Assembly: GCA_021397845.1 (NCBI GenBank)
Contig: CM038053.1
Coordinates: forward strand, 141,746,541 to 141,810,540
Source: Areca catechu
Taxonomy: Eukaryota > Streptophyta > Magnoliopsida > Arecales > Arecaceae
DNA: 64,000 nt
Direction of reading: 5' to 3'
Of the stretch, positions 43,456-54,301 are shown piece by piece (position 1 is the first letter of the stretch; each line of letters opens with the position of its first letter). The position numbers and the translations under genes were made by a program. The notes under the pieces are model-generated. The model ran no database searches and was not told where the DNA came from. It was given only the letters and a program-made list of their open reading frames with translations.

Positions 43456-44710
43456 TTTTCCTGAGGTGGGAAGAACTCGACTCAATCGAGTCAGGGTCAG
43501 CGGGGACTTTGGTGGAACCGAATCCATTCAGAAAGAAGCTTTGCTCCGAGATCTATGCAGCATTACTTCTTGTGTCAAAATCTGTGCAGCTCTGAAAGTT
43601 GTTCCATTTTTTTCTCTCTTTTTTCTTTTTTTTTCTTTTTTTTTAATTTCCTCATCTCTGCTCTGAGAATCGTGCACTTTGAGGGAGGCTCACGAAGGGG
43701 CTCGCCGGTGTTGGTGCTAGGTGGCTGTGGTCATGGCGTAATCAACGGTGGCTGGCGATGGCAACAAGGAGGAAGACAACGGCACGGGCGGCAACAGCGT
43801 TCAGTGGCGTGCTCAGCTTTTGGGCATGGGAATCTGGTGGCTTCGCCGGTGACAGTGGCAGTGGGAGGAGCTGAAGGTGGTGGCTCAGGACAGGGGCTCA
43901 GAATAGGGAGGACGATCGGCGGCATGGTGGAATGACTAGCGTGGGAGTCGGCGGGCATGGCAACGGCTCGGCATGGCGGTGACCGAATTAGGGAGGAGAT
44001 GACGATGGCTGGCGAGGTGGCGGCAACGTCTCGGTGATGTGAAGGATGACCGAAACGTGGAGAATTTTGATAGCACGGGCTTCGGCTGGGCATTTCGGGG
44101 CGATGGATATCGGCAATTGGTGGTGATTTGGAAAGCTTCAGGGAAATCTAGCAGGAATCCGATGGAGATGGGGCGTTGGCGAGGCATCACAGCGGTGAGG
44201 AGATCCGGCAGGGAGATGAGGGGTCAGATGGATGGTTCAGACGGCTCGAGGGGCCCCGGCTCTGGAAGGCAGCAGGGGAAGGTTCGACGGCTATGGGATT
44301 GGCGACCGGGCAATGGAGGAAGGGGCTGCAGGCGGAAGCGTTGGCCGTGGTGCTTCTCGCAGGCGGAAGAGGTGGTGGTGCACTCGATCTTGGCAAATCC
44401 GGGGAGATGGTTGTCGGGCGGCGAAAGTCAAGGATGATGGATGGGGCGGGAGGGCATCGGCGGTGACGTCGGGGTCTGGAAAGATAAGGCCGGAGCAGAC
44501 ACCAGAGAAGATGGTGTCCTAGAGGTCGAGAGGCATCACGGGCGGAGATAGGGCTTAGATCTGGGTGGACAGTTCATGACGGTGGAAGGAAGAAGACAAC
44601 AGGAATAACAGAGGGATCAGTCTGGGATAAGTTTGGAATAAAATGAGAATAGCGAGGATAAGTGAAATAAGATGGGATAAAAATAAAATAATGAATATCC
44701 TAAATCTCTG
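43456..44710 (-). other. Element G internal region, GC-rich, unidentified coding potential
   Basis: Several overlapping frames exist on both strands (for example 44093-43731 and 44396-44187 minus; 44039-44437 plus), as expected from GC-rich sequence, so none can be called a gene alone. About 44465-44545 on the minus strand matches F's PPDLWDTIPSSVCSDLIFPS segment at roughly four bases in five. It is therefore probably the decayed equivalent of F's proline-rich frame. A pyrimidine-rich stretch (ttttctttttttt) lies at about 43610-43650. Confidence 0.5.
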
Positions 44711-44727
44711 GGCTTTGATACCAAAAT
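44711..44727 (-). other. Element G primer-binding site
   Basis: The minus strand reads ATTTTGGTATCAAAGCC beside the right LTR, a one-base variant of the tRNA-iMet site. Confidence 0.85.
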
Positions 44728-45530
44728 TGATGTGGCAAGGGATCGGAGTAGGATCGTCGACAAGCTGAGAAGTCATCGAGATTAGGGTACTTTTTTTTTT
44801 GTATTTTTTTGTAAGGGAGTGAAGAAAGAAATAATGGGGATGAAGGACAGGGATCTGGATCTCATGGACTTTGGACTCACTCTAACGAAGAGACCTCTCA
44901 CCTCTAGGACATCTCACCCACCTCACTAATGGAGCCGTTAAGATGAATCTCAAAGGACATAAGGGTGGTAAGGAAGATAGAATCAAGAAAAGGGATAACT
45001 AGACATGACCTCACATCATGTCCTGGGGTTGGGCCTCACACCCTCTCCTCACGGAGCAAAAGAAGAATCACTCTTCTCTAAAAAAATTTCATTCATCACA
45101 TCCATCTTTTACAAAGAGATTAGGGGCATATTTATAGCCTTCTAAGCTCCAATTAAAATTCAAATTTTACATGGAAAGAGGGGGAAGGTAGTTTTGAATT
45201 TCAAGTTTCATGAAAAGGGGTGGCAAAATGCATGGGTGCCAAGTGTCTCCTTATGGTTGCCAAGTGTCTAAATCTGAAAATCTGCATGCATGGGTGCCAC
45301 TTGGCAGTCATGTGGGCATTCTTTTGTCTTCATGTGTTGGGTGCCACTTGGCATTCATGTGGGGACCTTCTTATGTGGAGGATGAAATGATCTTTAAATC
45401 TAAATTTATTTGCATCAAAATTAATACTGCATCGTGATTCATGTTGCTTTGGAATTCATGCTACTTCGAGATTCGTGCAACTGCAGGATCCGTGCTTGCT
45501 CCGGGATCTGTGCTGGTGATGTCCCCATCA
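44728..45530 (-). repeat. Element G 5' LTR
   Basis: It pairs with 42653-43455, same length; minus-strand TATAAATA at 45129-45136. Confidence 0.93.
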
Positions 45531-45587
45531 ATAACTTAATATATAAAAATATAAAAATAATCTGCATGCATATCTAGTTCCGCATCA

Positions 45588-46714
45588 AGTGCCATCTTGC
45601 TTTTGAAGAGTTGAAGAAATACTTGGAGACCCCACCCTTGCTCTCCAAACCTCAAGATGGGGAAACACTATATCTGTAATTCTCTGCTTCGGATGAAGCA
45701 GCGAGTTCGGTCCTCATTCGAAGAGACAAGGACGGCCTCCATAAGCCAATCTACTACATCAGCAAAGTCCTGCACGATGCCGAGACAAGATATTCAAAGA
45801 TGCAAAAGCTGATTTACTCTTTAATAATTGCAGCAAAATGACTACGGCCTTATTTGCATGCCCATGCCATTATGGTTTTAACTGACCAGCCTCTTAAGGC
45901 CATTCTCCGATGTCCTGACACTTCAGGGAGAATAGCTAAATGGGCCATAAAGTTAAGTGAGTTTGACATTAGCTTCCAGCCCTGATCGGCTATGAAAGCC
46001 CAGGTACTGTCCAACTTCCTGGCTGAGTGCACTTGGAAGTCCGAAGATGAATTACGACCAACCGAAGAGGAAGGAGCCACTCTGAAAGATACGGAGTCCA
46101 TTTGGGTACTCCATGTAGATGGGGCCTCCAATTTCGCTGGATGCAGAACAGGTCTCATACTAGCTGAACCGGATGGACCTACAGTGGAGTATGCACTCCA
46201 ATTTTCCTTCTGCACCTCGAACAATCAGGCCGAATATGAAGCCTTACTTGTTGGACTCCAAATTGCCAAGAACTTGGGGATTCAAAGACTCCAGATCTTC
46301 TTGGATTCCCAACTAGTGATAAACAAAGTCAAAGGAGAGTTTGAAGCTAGGGACCCTACGATGATCCAATATTTATATAAGGTGCAAGCCCTATCCTCTC
46401 AACTAGAGTTTTTTGAGATTATTCATGTCCCACGATCAGAGAACTCTCAGGCAGACACACTATCTAGGCTCACCACCAGCACTCTGGAATCCCTCGGTTA
46501 CACCTTCATCGAACATCTCGAGGCTCCGAGTATAACTAAAGAAACCTTAGAAGTGCATCAAATTGAGACTGAACCCAGTTGGATGGATCCCATCCTTAAA
46601 TTTCTAAATGAGGGTACGCTACCAGAAGACAAGGCAGAGGCCAAAAGGACCCGCTGGATGGCATCTCAGTATGTCATTTTAGACGGGACCCTCTACAAGA
46701 GATCATTCTCCTAA
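45588..46714 (+). pseudogene. Element D RNase H plus second (archaeal-type) RNase H
   Basis: It continues reverse transcriptase after H: AFEELKKYLETPPLLSKPQ, SDEAASSVLIRRDKDGLHK, VLTDQPLKAILRCPDTSGR with stops at about 45678, 45839 and 45984. The open frame 45992-46714 then carries the extra RNase H of Tat elements: WVLHVDGASNFAGCRTGLIL, SNNQAEYEALLVGLQIAKNL, FLDSQLVINKVKGEFEARDP (Asp, Glu and Asp catalytic positions preserved), HVPRSENSQADTLSRL. The second domain is the main reason for placing D in the Tat lineage. Confidence 0.92.
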
Positions 46715-47870
46715 TTTTTTGCTGAAGTGTTTGGGACCATCGGGCGTCGACTATGCTCTAAGAGAAGTCCATGAAGGCATATCTAGAGATCACCTAGGGG
46801 TCAAGTCTCTGGCATATAAAATAATATGCTAGGGATACTACTGGCCCACTATTCAAAAGGACTCAGCCGACTTTGTTTGAAGATGTGATCAATGCCAGAG
46901 GTATGCCAATGTCCAAAGACAACCAGCAAGACATTTGACTCAGCTGACAACCCCTGGCCCTTTGCCTAGTGGGGCATAGACATCCTTGGCCCGTTCCCAC
47001 CAGCATCCAGGGAAAGGAAATTTTTCATTGTCGCCATCGACTACTTTATCAAGTGGGTCGAGGCCGAACCACTGGCTCACATCACATAGGGGAAAGTTGA
47101 AAGTTTTGTCAGGAATTCCATCATATTCTAGTTTGGAACTCCATACACTATAATCACCGACAACGAGAGGTAATTTGATAACCCCAAGTTTAAAGACTTC
47201 TGTGCTCGGTACCAAGTGCAGCACCGATTGACGTCCATCGGCCATCCGCAATCTAATGGGGAGGATAAAGTAATGAACTGGACCATTCTCCATGGTCTGA
47301 AGACACGGTTGAACACTGCCAAGGGACTTTGGGCAGAGGAGCTGACCTTTGTTCTCTGGGTATATCGAACGACCCCGAGGATGGCCACTGGTGAATCCCC
47401 GTTCAACCTAGCATACAATATCGAAGCAGTCCTCCCTATCGAAATCACCCTACAGTCTTTAAGAATCGATAAATACGAGGAGCCTGGGAACTCCGAACGT
47501 AGAAGTGTGGACTTGGATCTACTACTGAGTACTAGACTTCAGGCTCAAATGAAAATGGCAACGTATCAACAAAAAGTTATCAATTACAACTCTAGGGTGA
47601 AGGAACAGACCTTCCATGCTGGGGACATGGTACTGCGAAGAACCGAAGTATCCAGGCCAATGGAGCAGGGAAAACTTCCCCAAACTAGGAGGGACCATAC
47701 CAAATCAAAGTTGTGCATCCAGGAACATATCAACTTGAGACCTTGGATGGCATTGTACATCCTTGGCCTTAGAATGTACAAAATCTTCGCAAGTACTACC
47801 AATAAACATGCCCCGAAGGTTTTCATAGAATTCTGTTCAAGAATAAGTCTAAAAAGTGCACCACGCCAGT
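46715..47870 (+). pseudogene. Element D integrase
   Basis: The zinc-finger part is broken by several stops (46715-46935). The core reads WGIDILGPFPPASRERKFFI, DYFIKWVEAEPLAHIT, then TIITDNE and, in frame 47216-48067, HRLTSIGHPQSNGEDKVMNW (position of the catalytic Glu) and LWVYRTTPRMATGESPFNLA. The C-terminal part has FHAGDMVLRRTEVSRP followed by a frameshift near 47680, after which the usual GPYQI...ETLDG...NLRKYYQ end is readable in another frame. The end of the domain is near 47800. Confidence 0.88.
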
Positions 47871-47989
47871 GGTGCGACAACGGCCTCAATGATCCGTTCA
47901 ACGGAATTGGCCAAAAGCGCAAAGGTGAGTCCGATCCACTCACTTTATCGGTATGCCCGACAAGCACAACGGACAGCCCAATCAGGATG

Positions 47990-48345
47990 CCAAATGATCA
48001 AAGGCATAGGGATGGTTCACATAACCTACCCTATGGTAAATCCGAAGATGCATCGGGGTGGACCTAATCAGCCTACCTTAATTATGAAAGAAAGCGCAGG
48101 GATGGTTCACATAACCTACCTTATAGTAAATCCGAAGACGCGCCGGGATGGGCCTAATCAGCCTACCTTAATTGTGAAAGAAGGTGCAGGGACGGTTCAC
48201 ACAGCCTACCCTACGGTAAATCCGAAGACGCACCGGGGCAGTCCTAATTAGCCTATCTTAACTTCAACAGAGAGGCACAGGGATGGCCCAGACACCTTAC
48301 CCTACGGTAAATCCAAAAACATGCTAGAGTGAGTCCAAATCACTC
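47990..48345. repeat. 90-bp tandem array, 4 units, in D 3' region
   Basis: The marker agggatggttcac recurs at 48008, 48098, 48188 and about 48278 with changes, so the period is 90 bp. Each unit contains 'ctaccctacggtaaatccgaagacgc'. Tandem repeats downstream of pol are typical of Tat elements. Confidence 0.9.
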
Positions 48346-48645
48346 ACCTTGACAACAATAGACACCCTACGGATGGCTCAATCGATCCCATCCCGTCGGC
48401 AAATCCCATATGGCTCTACAAGTTTATCATATGGCTATCATACTGGAAAGCCCACACTCCGCAATATTTGGGGTACGCCATTCACAAAGAAAGGAAAGAT
48501 GCTTTCATTTCATCGCAGGAACTTTACAAAAAAAAAAGAGAGAGAAGAAAAGAAAAGAGGACAGACAGTGGAAAGGCAGATCTAAAGACCACTCGCCGAC
48601 CCCTTGCCATGCTGGCAGGGGGTGTCAAATCTCTCAGAGGTGCTC
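48346..48645 (+). other. D 3' region spacer
   Basis: About 300 bp with no convincing gene; a GA-rich stretch (aaaaaaaagagagagaagaaaag) at about 48528-48555. Plus-strand frames here are short and run across it without recognisable domains. Confidence 0.5.
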
Positions 48646-48647
48646 TT

Positions 48648-48757
48648 GGGGGACTTCCCTTCTGATTCGGACTCCGACTCCTCTTCAAAGTCGGAATCAT
48701 TTGGGGGACTTCCCTTCTGATTCGAACTCCGACTCCTCTTCAAAGTCGGAATCATAT
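48648..48757. repeat. 55-bp tandem duplication in antisense ORF 3
   Basis: gggggacttccc starts at 48648 and again at 48703; the two 55-bp copies differ by a few bases. Since 55 is not a multiple of 3, the antisense frame is shifted by the duplication, and two overlapping acidic frames (EEESESESEGKSPK) result. Confidence 0.92.
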
Positions 48758-49126
48758 TCATGTCCATGGAAGGGGACAGAGGGCCTAATATTCTCCAGGC
48801 CCTTCAAGTGGTGGTACCGAAAGGCCTTGTCCCGGTGCTCCCGGAACCCCTGGTGGTAAGAGTCCAGGACTGCCTCAGCGACCTCATCCTTGAAGGCTGA
48901 TGATGCCATGAGTTTTGTGAAGGCCTCTGCCGCCTCCCTCCTGGCCTCTTCTGCCTCCATGATGGCCTCTACGACTTGAGCCCTGGCCTCCTCTAGATGA
49001 GCTTCTAGGACCTGTATCTTCCTCTCCAGATGGGCAAGTCCCCCTGCTGGTGGTGGTCGTCGTCCCCCCGGTGAGCCTTCCCGCTAGGCTCACCCTCCAC
49101 CTGGGAGCCGGAAGCCCTCTTCCTAG
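48650..49126 (-). pseudogene. Element D antisense ORF module 3 (coiled coil and C-terminal motif)
   Basis: The minus-strand ATG at about 49126 opens MARKRASGSQVEGEPSGKAH. After a frame change it continues as LERKIQVLEAHLEEARAQVV and EAEEARREAAEAFTKL (coiled coil), then FKDEVAEAVLDSYHQGFREH, then an acidic Ser/Glu tail. The segment 'FK-EV-E--L-SY--GF' recurs in modules 2 (about 50230-50150) and 1 (about 52115-52060). It is a short relative of the Tat-element antisense protein without the N-terminal domain. Confidence 0.6.
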
Positions 49127-49950
49127 CCATCCTTCGGAGCTATGAAATGTTGAACTTCATCTCTGTGATGTGCTAAGGAGAAGAGGGAGGACAACCTTCA
49201 AAACAGAAGTTTGACTTCTTGATAGCCTCCAAAGGGAAAGAGCTGGGTCCTATTTAATGAGATCCTATGCCCACGGACGGCCACAAGGAAACATGCCCCA
49301 TACCTTTCCCCAAGCTAGCCAAAGGGTGCCACGTGTCGAAATGATGCATCAAAACCCGAATGGCCACTCTAGGGATGGTACAATCACTTGTAATGACTCT
49401 CGGGGATTGAGGCCGGTGGCACTTCAAATCCAGAACGATCTCCCTCAAACGGTTACAACATTAATAATCGCTTTTCGAGAAAGGAAAGCTTGGCTACACC
49501 CAGGATGCACAGAGATACGATCATTCGAATACCAACGTGCTCAACACAGACATCGAAAAATATGCTCGATGTCCCCCAACAAATCACCAATGATGAGGTG
49601 ACATCTGTCCGCTATGCTACCACCAATATGGAAAGGACAATTATGGTGGATAACCGATGTCAGTCCAACTGAGATTAACCTTGATCCAAAGGACCGGTCA
49701 GGTCCTTTCTGATATGATTAATCATGCTAGAGAGATCAGCAATGATCCAACAGCACGGCAACCCCACTTCAGAGTTCATCTTCAACCAAGCCGAGAATGT
49801 CAGCCCTGAACTGGTCAATCTTCGGCTTACCCACCAGAAAGGAATCAACTCAAAAGAGACTAGTTTAAAGAAAATTAGTCATTTATTTCAAGGAGGAAAA
49901 ACCCTCATCTAGATGGAAGACATTATAATTGGTTGATAAAAAAAAAATAC
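49127..49950. other. D 3' region between antisense modules 3 and 2
   Basis: About 820 bp. Small plus-strand frames (49257-49601) show no domain that I recognise. No tandem repeat or terminal structure is evident. Confidence 0.5.
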
Positions 49951-49957
49951 AGTAGCT

Positions 49958-51040
49958 TTATTCTCTGTCAACCCTTTCAGCAACCGAAACAGAAGTAGGG
50001 GTCGAAGCTTCGCCAGTAACCATCCCATTGCCTTCATCAAAATGCACCGATGCCGCTTCAGAATGAACCTCTAAGTGTTCAGCTCCGCTCCTCGGAACAG
50101 CAACCAAGGAAAAGTCCAAGCTGGGATAAAGTTTCTTAACTTTGTCCAGGCAATCGGCGTGACCCAGGCGGTAACTCTTCAATGTGGCTTTGTGTACTTC
50201 ATTTTTGAGGGCCTGAGAACTTTTGTAAGCCTCGATGGCCTTGAAAGACCCCTTCATGACTTGCGCAGCACTCTGGTTGGCCAATGAAAGCTTGTCTTCA
50301 TTTCATTGATCCTCCTTTCCAACTTAACCTGATGAGACTTCAGTCCCTCGGTGTCCCGAAGGGTCTCCCTCAGCAAAAGCTCGAGAGAGATCACCTTCCT
50401 TATCTTCTTCTACAAATCGATCACCACATCAGTCGCCTGCGCCTGAAGAGTCATCAGCTTCTTCTCAGGACGTCGTTGGAGGCGACAGCCTTACCCAGCT
50501 CCTCTTCTACGGTGATCCGAAGCCTTTCAGTAGCATTTTTCTCAATTATAGCTGAAGTCACCTGACTTCGGAGGTCCTCATTGAAGCTAAGGGATTCATG
50601 AGTGCCTCTCTCCAATAAAGAAAGGCTGTGAAAAACCTATCAAAAGAGGAGCGCACGCAAAGTCAATCTAGCCAATATACATAGACAGGCGACACACATG
50701 CTGGGGTCTACCTGTTGTATCCCAAGAAGGATGGCAGAAAAAGGATCCCTGGACTCCTGCCTCCCAGTTCCAGTAGCAGGCATATCACACCCCATGGAAC
50801 TCCTTTCTCCCAGAGCAGGAGCCACAGGCTTGACATCTTCGACACATGAAGGAATGCCATCGCATCTTGCGAGCTCGATCTCCTAGATGGTCCAGCTAGT
50901 GCGGCTCTACCATGGGAGGCCGGTTCCTCCCCTGAGGAAGAACCCACCTCGATCAGGGCACTACTCCCAACCTGGGCACATGGCAATGCCAACACGCACC
51001 TCCACCTCCGATCTGATCTCCTCACTTGGAAGCCTCTCAC
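49958..51040 (-). pseudogene. Element D antisense ORF module 2
   Basis: The minus-strand piece 50284-49958 carries MKGSFKAIEAYKSSQALKNE, VHKATLKSYRLGHADCLDKV and KKLYPSLDFSLVAVP, the C-terminal motif of Tat antisense proteins. Upstream, 50625-50380 is coiled (SLLERGTHESLSFNEDLRSQ, LRITVEEELGKAVASND). A plausible intron with GTAGAC donor and TTTTTCACAG acceptor spans 50711-50626 (86 bp), preceded by RDPFSAILLGIQQ. The N-terminal plant-mobile-domain-like part is not recognisable. Frameshifts are present. Confidence 0.6.
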
Positions 51041-51930
51041 TGGCCTCCCCCTTGCTGCCCGCCTAAGCTATGCTAGGTCTGGCCTCATATCGCAAAAGGT
51101 CCTTCGAGCCACGCGGGGATGAGGAGATGGAAATGGTGTTGGGAGCGGCTTTGCAAGGAGTGAATGATGGTCGATCCAAGAACACCCTCTTCCTTATATC
51201 GAGACTGGCGGAGTTCAGGTCAAATGCCCTCATTTACAACAAGCCCTTGGGCACGCCGCGTGCGCTTGCCCTAATCAACCTGGAGCCCAACTTGCATGAT
51301 GGAGGGGACCACGGAGAAGAACTATTGTGTGTTGGGAAGAACCACTAAAAGGCTACTACCACGATGACCCCTTTTTCCAAGCAAAGTCATTATGACTCTG
51401 ATCGCCATCATCTCTCCAGGAAATCGCATAACGATCACCAAACCCCCGATGAACAGAAAGTTTCCCTCATATAAGGACCTCCCTACATGTTTCGAGGTCC
51501 AAGGGGTGAGCCCGTGTTCAGAAAAGATCGACTCAATGAAGGGCTACACGAGTCAGTCCGTCGCTAAAACCGATGGCCCTAGCAAAGCCAAGTTCGAAGA
51601 TTCCACACTTAGGGGGTCCCATAGCATCCACAAAAAGGGAGAAAAAAGAAATATTCATTAATCCAGGAGAATTCATTGATTACATGCCAAGGGATGAAAA
51701 GGAAGAAGTGCAAAGCTCGAAGCCTGACAAGCACCTACATATCAGTTAAGAGAGACCCAGCATTGGCAGAACGGAGTATCTCATCAATCTAGGCAGAGAG
51801 GATTTCCTAGACCTGGGCCAGAGCCTGAGAACCTTTGACCTGGACCTCCTCTCTAGCCTGGACTAGAATTGCTATATTGGCCATGGTCAACTCCTCAGAT
51901 ACGATCGGGACTTCTTTACTTTGGCTCAGC
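51041..51930. other. D 3' region between antisense modules 2 and 1
   Basis: A plus-strand frame at 51070-51348 (93 codons) has no family that I recognise and is probably chance. 51700-51930 on the minus strand may be the C-terminal tail of module 1 (MANIAILVQAREEVQVKGSQ). Confidence 0.45.
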
Positions 51931-51932
51931 AT

Positions 51933-54301
51933 CTACTCAACCTCATCAGGGGCCTCGATCTCTTCCTCTCTTTCCTCCTCGATATCATACACAGAAACAC
52001 CAAAAAGATCAAGATCAGGGAACCCCTTGCTGACCTTGGTGAGTCCATCATTGAAGCCATATTGATAACTGAACAGGCTGACTTCATTTACTTCCATCTT
52101 GAACTGCGAAGATTTTATAAAGTCTTCAACAGCTTTAGCTACATGTTCTCTCATAGCTTCGAACTCCCTCGTGGCTGCTTCGACCTTCAGAGTTGCCTCT
52201 TCGGCCCTCGAAGATGCCTCTTCATCCCTCTTGGTCGCCTCCTTGGTCGTCCTAGCTAGGCCTTCGGCTTTCTCCTAGCTCTCCTTAACAGAATGCCCCA
52301 AGGAGTCAATCTACTTCATCTTCCTCCTTGGCTTCACCTTTTGCTCTAAGATCTTCAGGTGGGCATTCTTCAGTTCGCCCTTCAGGCCCTGAACCTCGAC
52401 ATCCACACGAGTGAGCTGATTCTCCATGGATAGCTTCAGCTCCTCGGCCACCTCCCTCTCGGCTCTGGTCACTTGGAGCTCCTCCTTCAAGCCATGAATG
52501 AGGCTATCAACGCTCCCTCATGGCCGCTTCAACCTTCAGAGTTGCCTTTTCGGCCCTCGAAGATGCCTCTTCGACCCTCGAAGATGCCTCTTCGGCCCTC
52601 CTGGTCGCCTTCTTGGTCGTCCTAGCTAGGCCTTCGGCTTTCTCCTAGCTCTCCTTAACAGAATGCCCCAAGGAGTCAATCTACTTCATCTTCCTCTTTG
52701 GCTTCACCTTTTGCTCTGAGATCATCAGGTGGGCATTCTTCAGTTCGCCCTTCAGGCCCTGAACCTCGACGTCCACACGAGTGAGCTGATTCTCCATGGA
52801 TAGCTTCAGCTCCTCGGCCACCTCCCTCTCGGCTCTGGTCACTTGGAGCTCCTCCTTCAAGCCTTGAATGAGGCTATCAACGCTCCCCAAGCCCTCTTCT
52901 AGAAAAGTGATGTCATAGAGCAGCTACACTAGCAAAACAAGGTGCGAGATCAGTCACAAACTAAATGACCAACCGGACATGGAAGGAATGATGAAAATCC
53001 CACCTGCAGTAGGCAGGAAAAAGTGGAATCGGACACCTTGGCAAGACTCCGACCCTGGATAACTGCCAAGTCATGGGGTAGCAAAATGTCTTTCAATACC
53101 CACCTAGCAACGGCAGGGACTGAAAGACCCCCCATGGTGGAGAGCTCTGAAGGGTCTGTAGGATGACTTCCACTTGGAGGAGCCTCCCAGGTAGACTTTT
53201 CCTCAAGATGTGATGCCTTGCCCCTATCCATCACAGGGGGCAAGGTGATGGGGCATTGGTCGTCGGAGACGGGCTCTCCCTAATCCAAACCGAAGAGTCA
53301 ACTACTAGCAAAAACTCATCTGGTGAAGGTCCTTCCAAAACCTCCATCGTTGGCACCCCATCCCCTCCAGATGTTCCTCTAGAGGACGAAGCACTTCTGC
53401 ATCTGCCAGGATCATCCCTCCGGACCTTCTTCTGGACTTTTGATCCCGTAGGGGGAGCCTGTGCTACTTTCCTCTTAGAAGACTGACGAAGCCAGCCCAA
53501 GTCAAGCCTCTCATCGCCTGCAAACAAAAATGCCCTTCATAATCGACTGGATCATGGAGAAACTAAAAGAGGAAAACCAAAAACTTCAACCACTTATACC
53601 TAACACCGACCCACTGATCCTCGCAAGATGGAGATTCCTCTCCTCCAACAGTTCACGGATGGAAACAGGCTCTGAACCAGACAACAAGGTGTAATTAGAT
53701 TGATTGGCCACCAGAATATCTTTCCCAATGTTAGCATCTAGGCATGGCTCCCTCCACTCACTACTAAAATCCCATGGTTCAATGGAAGAAACAAACACAA
53801 AGTTAGGCTTCCACCCGTGGATAGCGCTGGGCATGTCCTTCATGATTTTGTAGCTAGGCCAAGGGCCGATAACCCACCATTCATGACTGTGAAAATCCCT
53901 CTTAAGAACAAAGAGGGAAGTGAATAAGTTGGTTCCATGCCTCACATTAGCTATGTGACACCAGACCATAAACCTACAAATATTCTGAATACTATTCGGA
54001 GTCAATTGTGTGGGCATGATTTGATACATATGGAAGACTTTGACGAAGAAAGGGTGCAGCGAAAAATGAAGACCAGCCTTTAGATGATCTTCATACACAA
54101 CAATGCATCCAGCGAGAGGTTTATGCACCCGCTCTTCTAATGTCGGGAGTATCAAAGGAAACCCTTCGGGGACATGGTGCGCTCCCAAAGGTGAGCTATT
54201 TTTCCTGGCGAAATGGAGCTAGAAACTAGCTCCAGACTCACCACATCATCAGTACTGGAAGGCCCAACCTCCCCCCCTTGAGTTCCCACGATCTCGGCCA
54301 T
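51933..54301 (-). pseudogene. Element D antisense ORF 1 (aORF, Transposase_28/plant-mobile-domain-like), three exons
   Basis: The minus-strand ATG at 54301 opens MAEIVGTQGGEVGPSSTDD. After a frameshift near 54185 the conserved N-terminal domain follows: PLAGCIVVYEDHLKAGLHFS, LHPFFVKVFHMYQIMPTQLT, PNSIQNICRFMVWCHIANV, EWWVIGPWPSYKIMKDMPSA, IHGWKPNFVFVSS. This is the 'putative gypsy type transposon' domain of Tat antisense ORFs. Exon 1 ends at 53600 (G|GTATAAG) and joins 53518 (TTTGCAG|GC), intron 81 bp, restoring VLGDERLDLGWLRQ in frame. Exon 2 has a basic stretch (KRKVAQAPPTGSKVQKKVRR), ends at 53004 (CAG|GTGGG) and joins 52923 (TGTAG|CTG), intron 80 bp. Exon 3 is coiled coil (SLIQGLKEELQVTRAEREVA) and ends in FKMEVNEVSLFSYQYGFNDG. 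A stop at 52681 and a frameshift near 53240 disable it. Its role in the element is unknown. Confidence 0.75.
52142..52881. repeat. 370-bp tandem duplication within antisense ORF 1 coiled coil
   Basis: aggctatcaacgctccc occurs at 52501 and 52871, cctagctagg at 52251 and 52621; spacing is exactly 370 bp. The two copies differ at few positions. 370 is not a multiple of 3, so the second copy is out of frame with the first. Confidence 0.95.

Larger units (their letters stand above)
42653..45530 (-). mobile_element. Element G: non-autonomous LTR retrotransposon related to F
   Basis: It has LTRs of 803 bp each and perfect TSD ATAAC (42648-42652 and 45531-45535). The primer site on the minus strand next to the right LTR gives leftward orientation. 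The ~1.27-kb interior is GC-rich with no recognisable retroviral protein. The LTRs share with F the motif order 'gtaggatcatcggcgagctgagaagtcacc...attagggta' and the end 'gatgtccccatca'. It splits the last ~60 bp off solo LTR H. Similar LTRs suggest a fairly recent insertion. Confidence 0.93.
35288..45587 (+). mobile_element. Element H: chromovirus solo LTR, itself split by elements I and G
   Basis: The outer ends are TGGTGCGGACACCAG (35288) and CCGCATCA (45587) with perfect TSD AGTGC (35283-35287 and 45588-45592). Removing I and G leaves 35288-35752, 41904-42652 and 45536-45587, about 1.27 kb of continuous sequence. There is no primer site, gag or pol. This is the product of recombination between two LTRs. 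The start resembles the LTR starts of E and I, so a chromovirus origin is likely. A TATTTAAG box lies at about 42032. Confidence 0.88.

Noticed and set aside
43680..44550. GC-rich stretch considered as a CpG island or host gene promoter
   Set aside because: It is the interior of element G, bounded by its LTRs; overlapping frames on both strands are the by-product of GC richness.
35288..45587. H considered as a full-length retrotransposon of 10 kb
   Set aside because: After removing I and G (each with its own TSD) only ~1.27 kb of LTR-like sequence remains, without primer site or genes; a solo LTR explains it.
51070..51348. Plus-strand 92-codon frame in D's 3' region
   Set aside because: No recognisable domain, no flanking signals, and it lies in decayed antisense-ORF territory.
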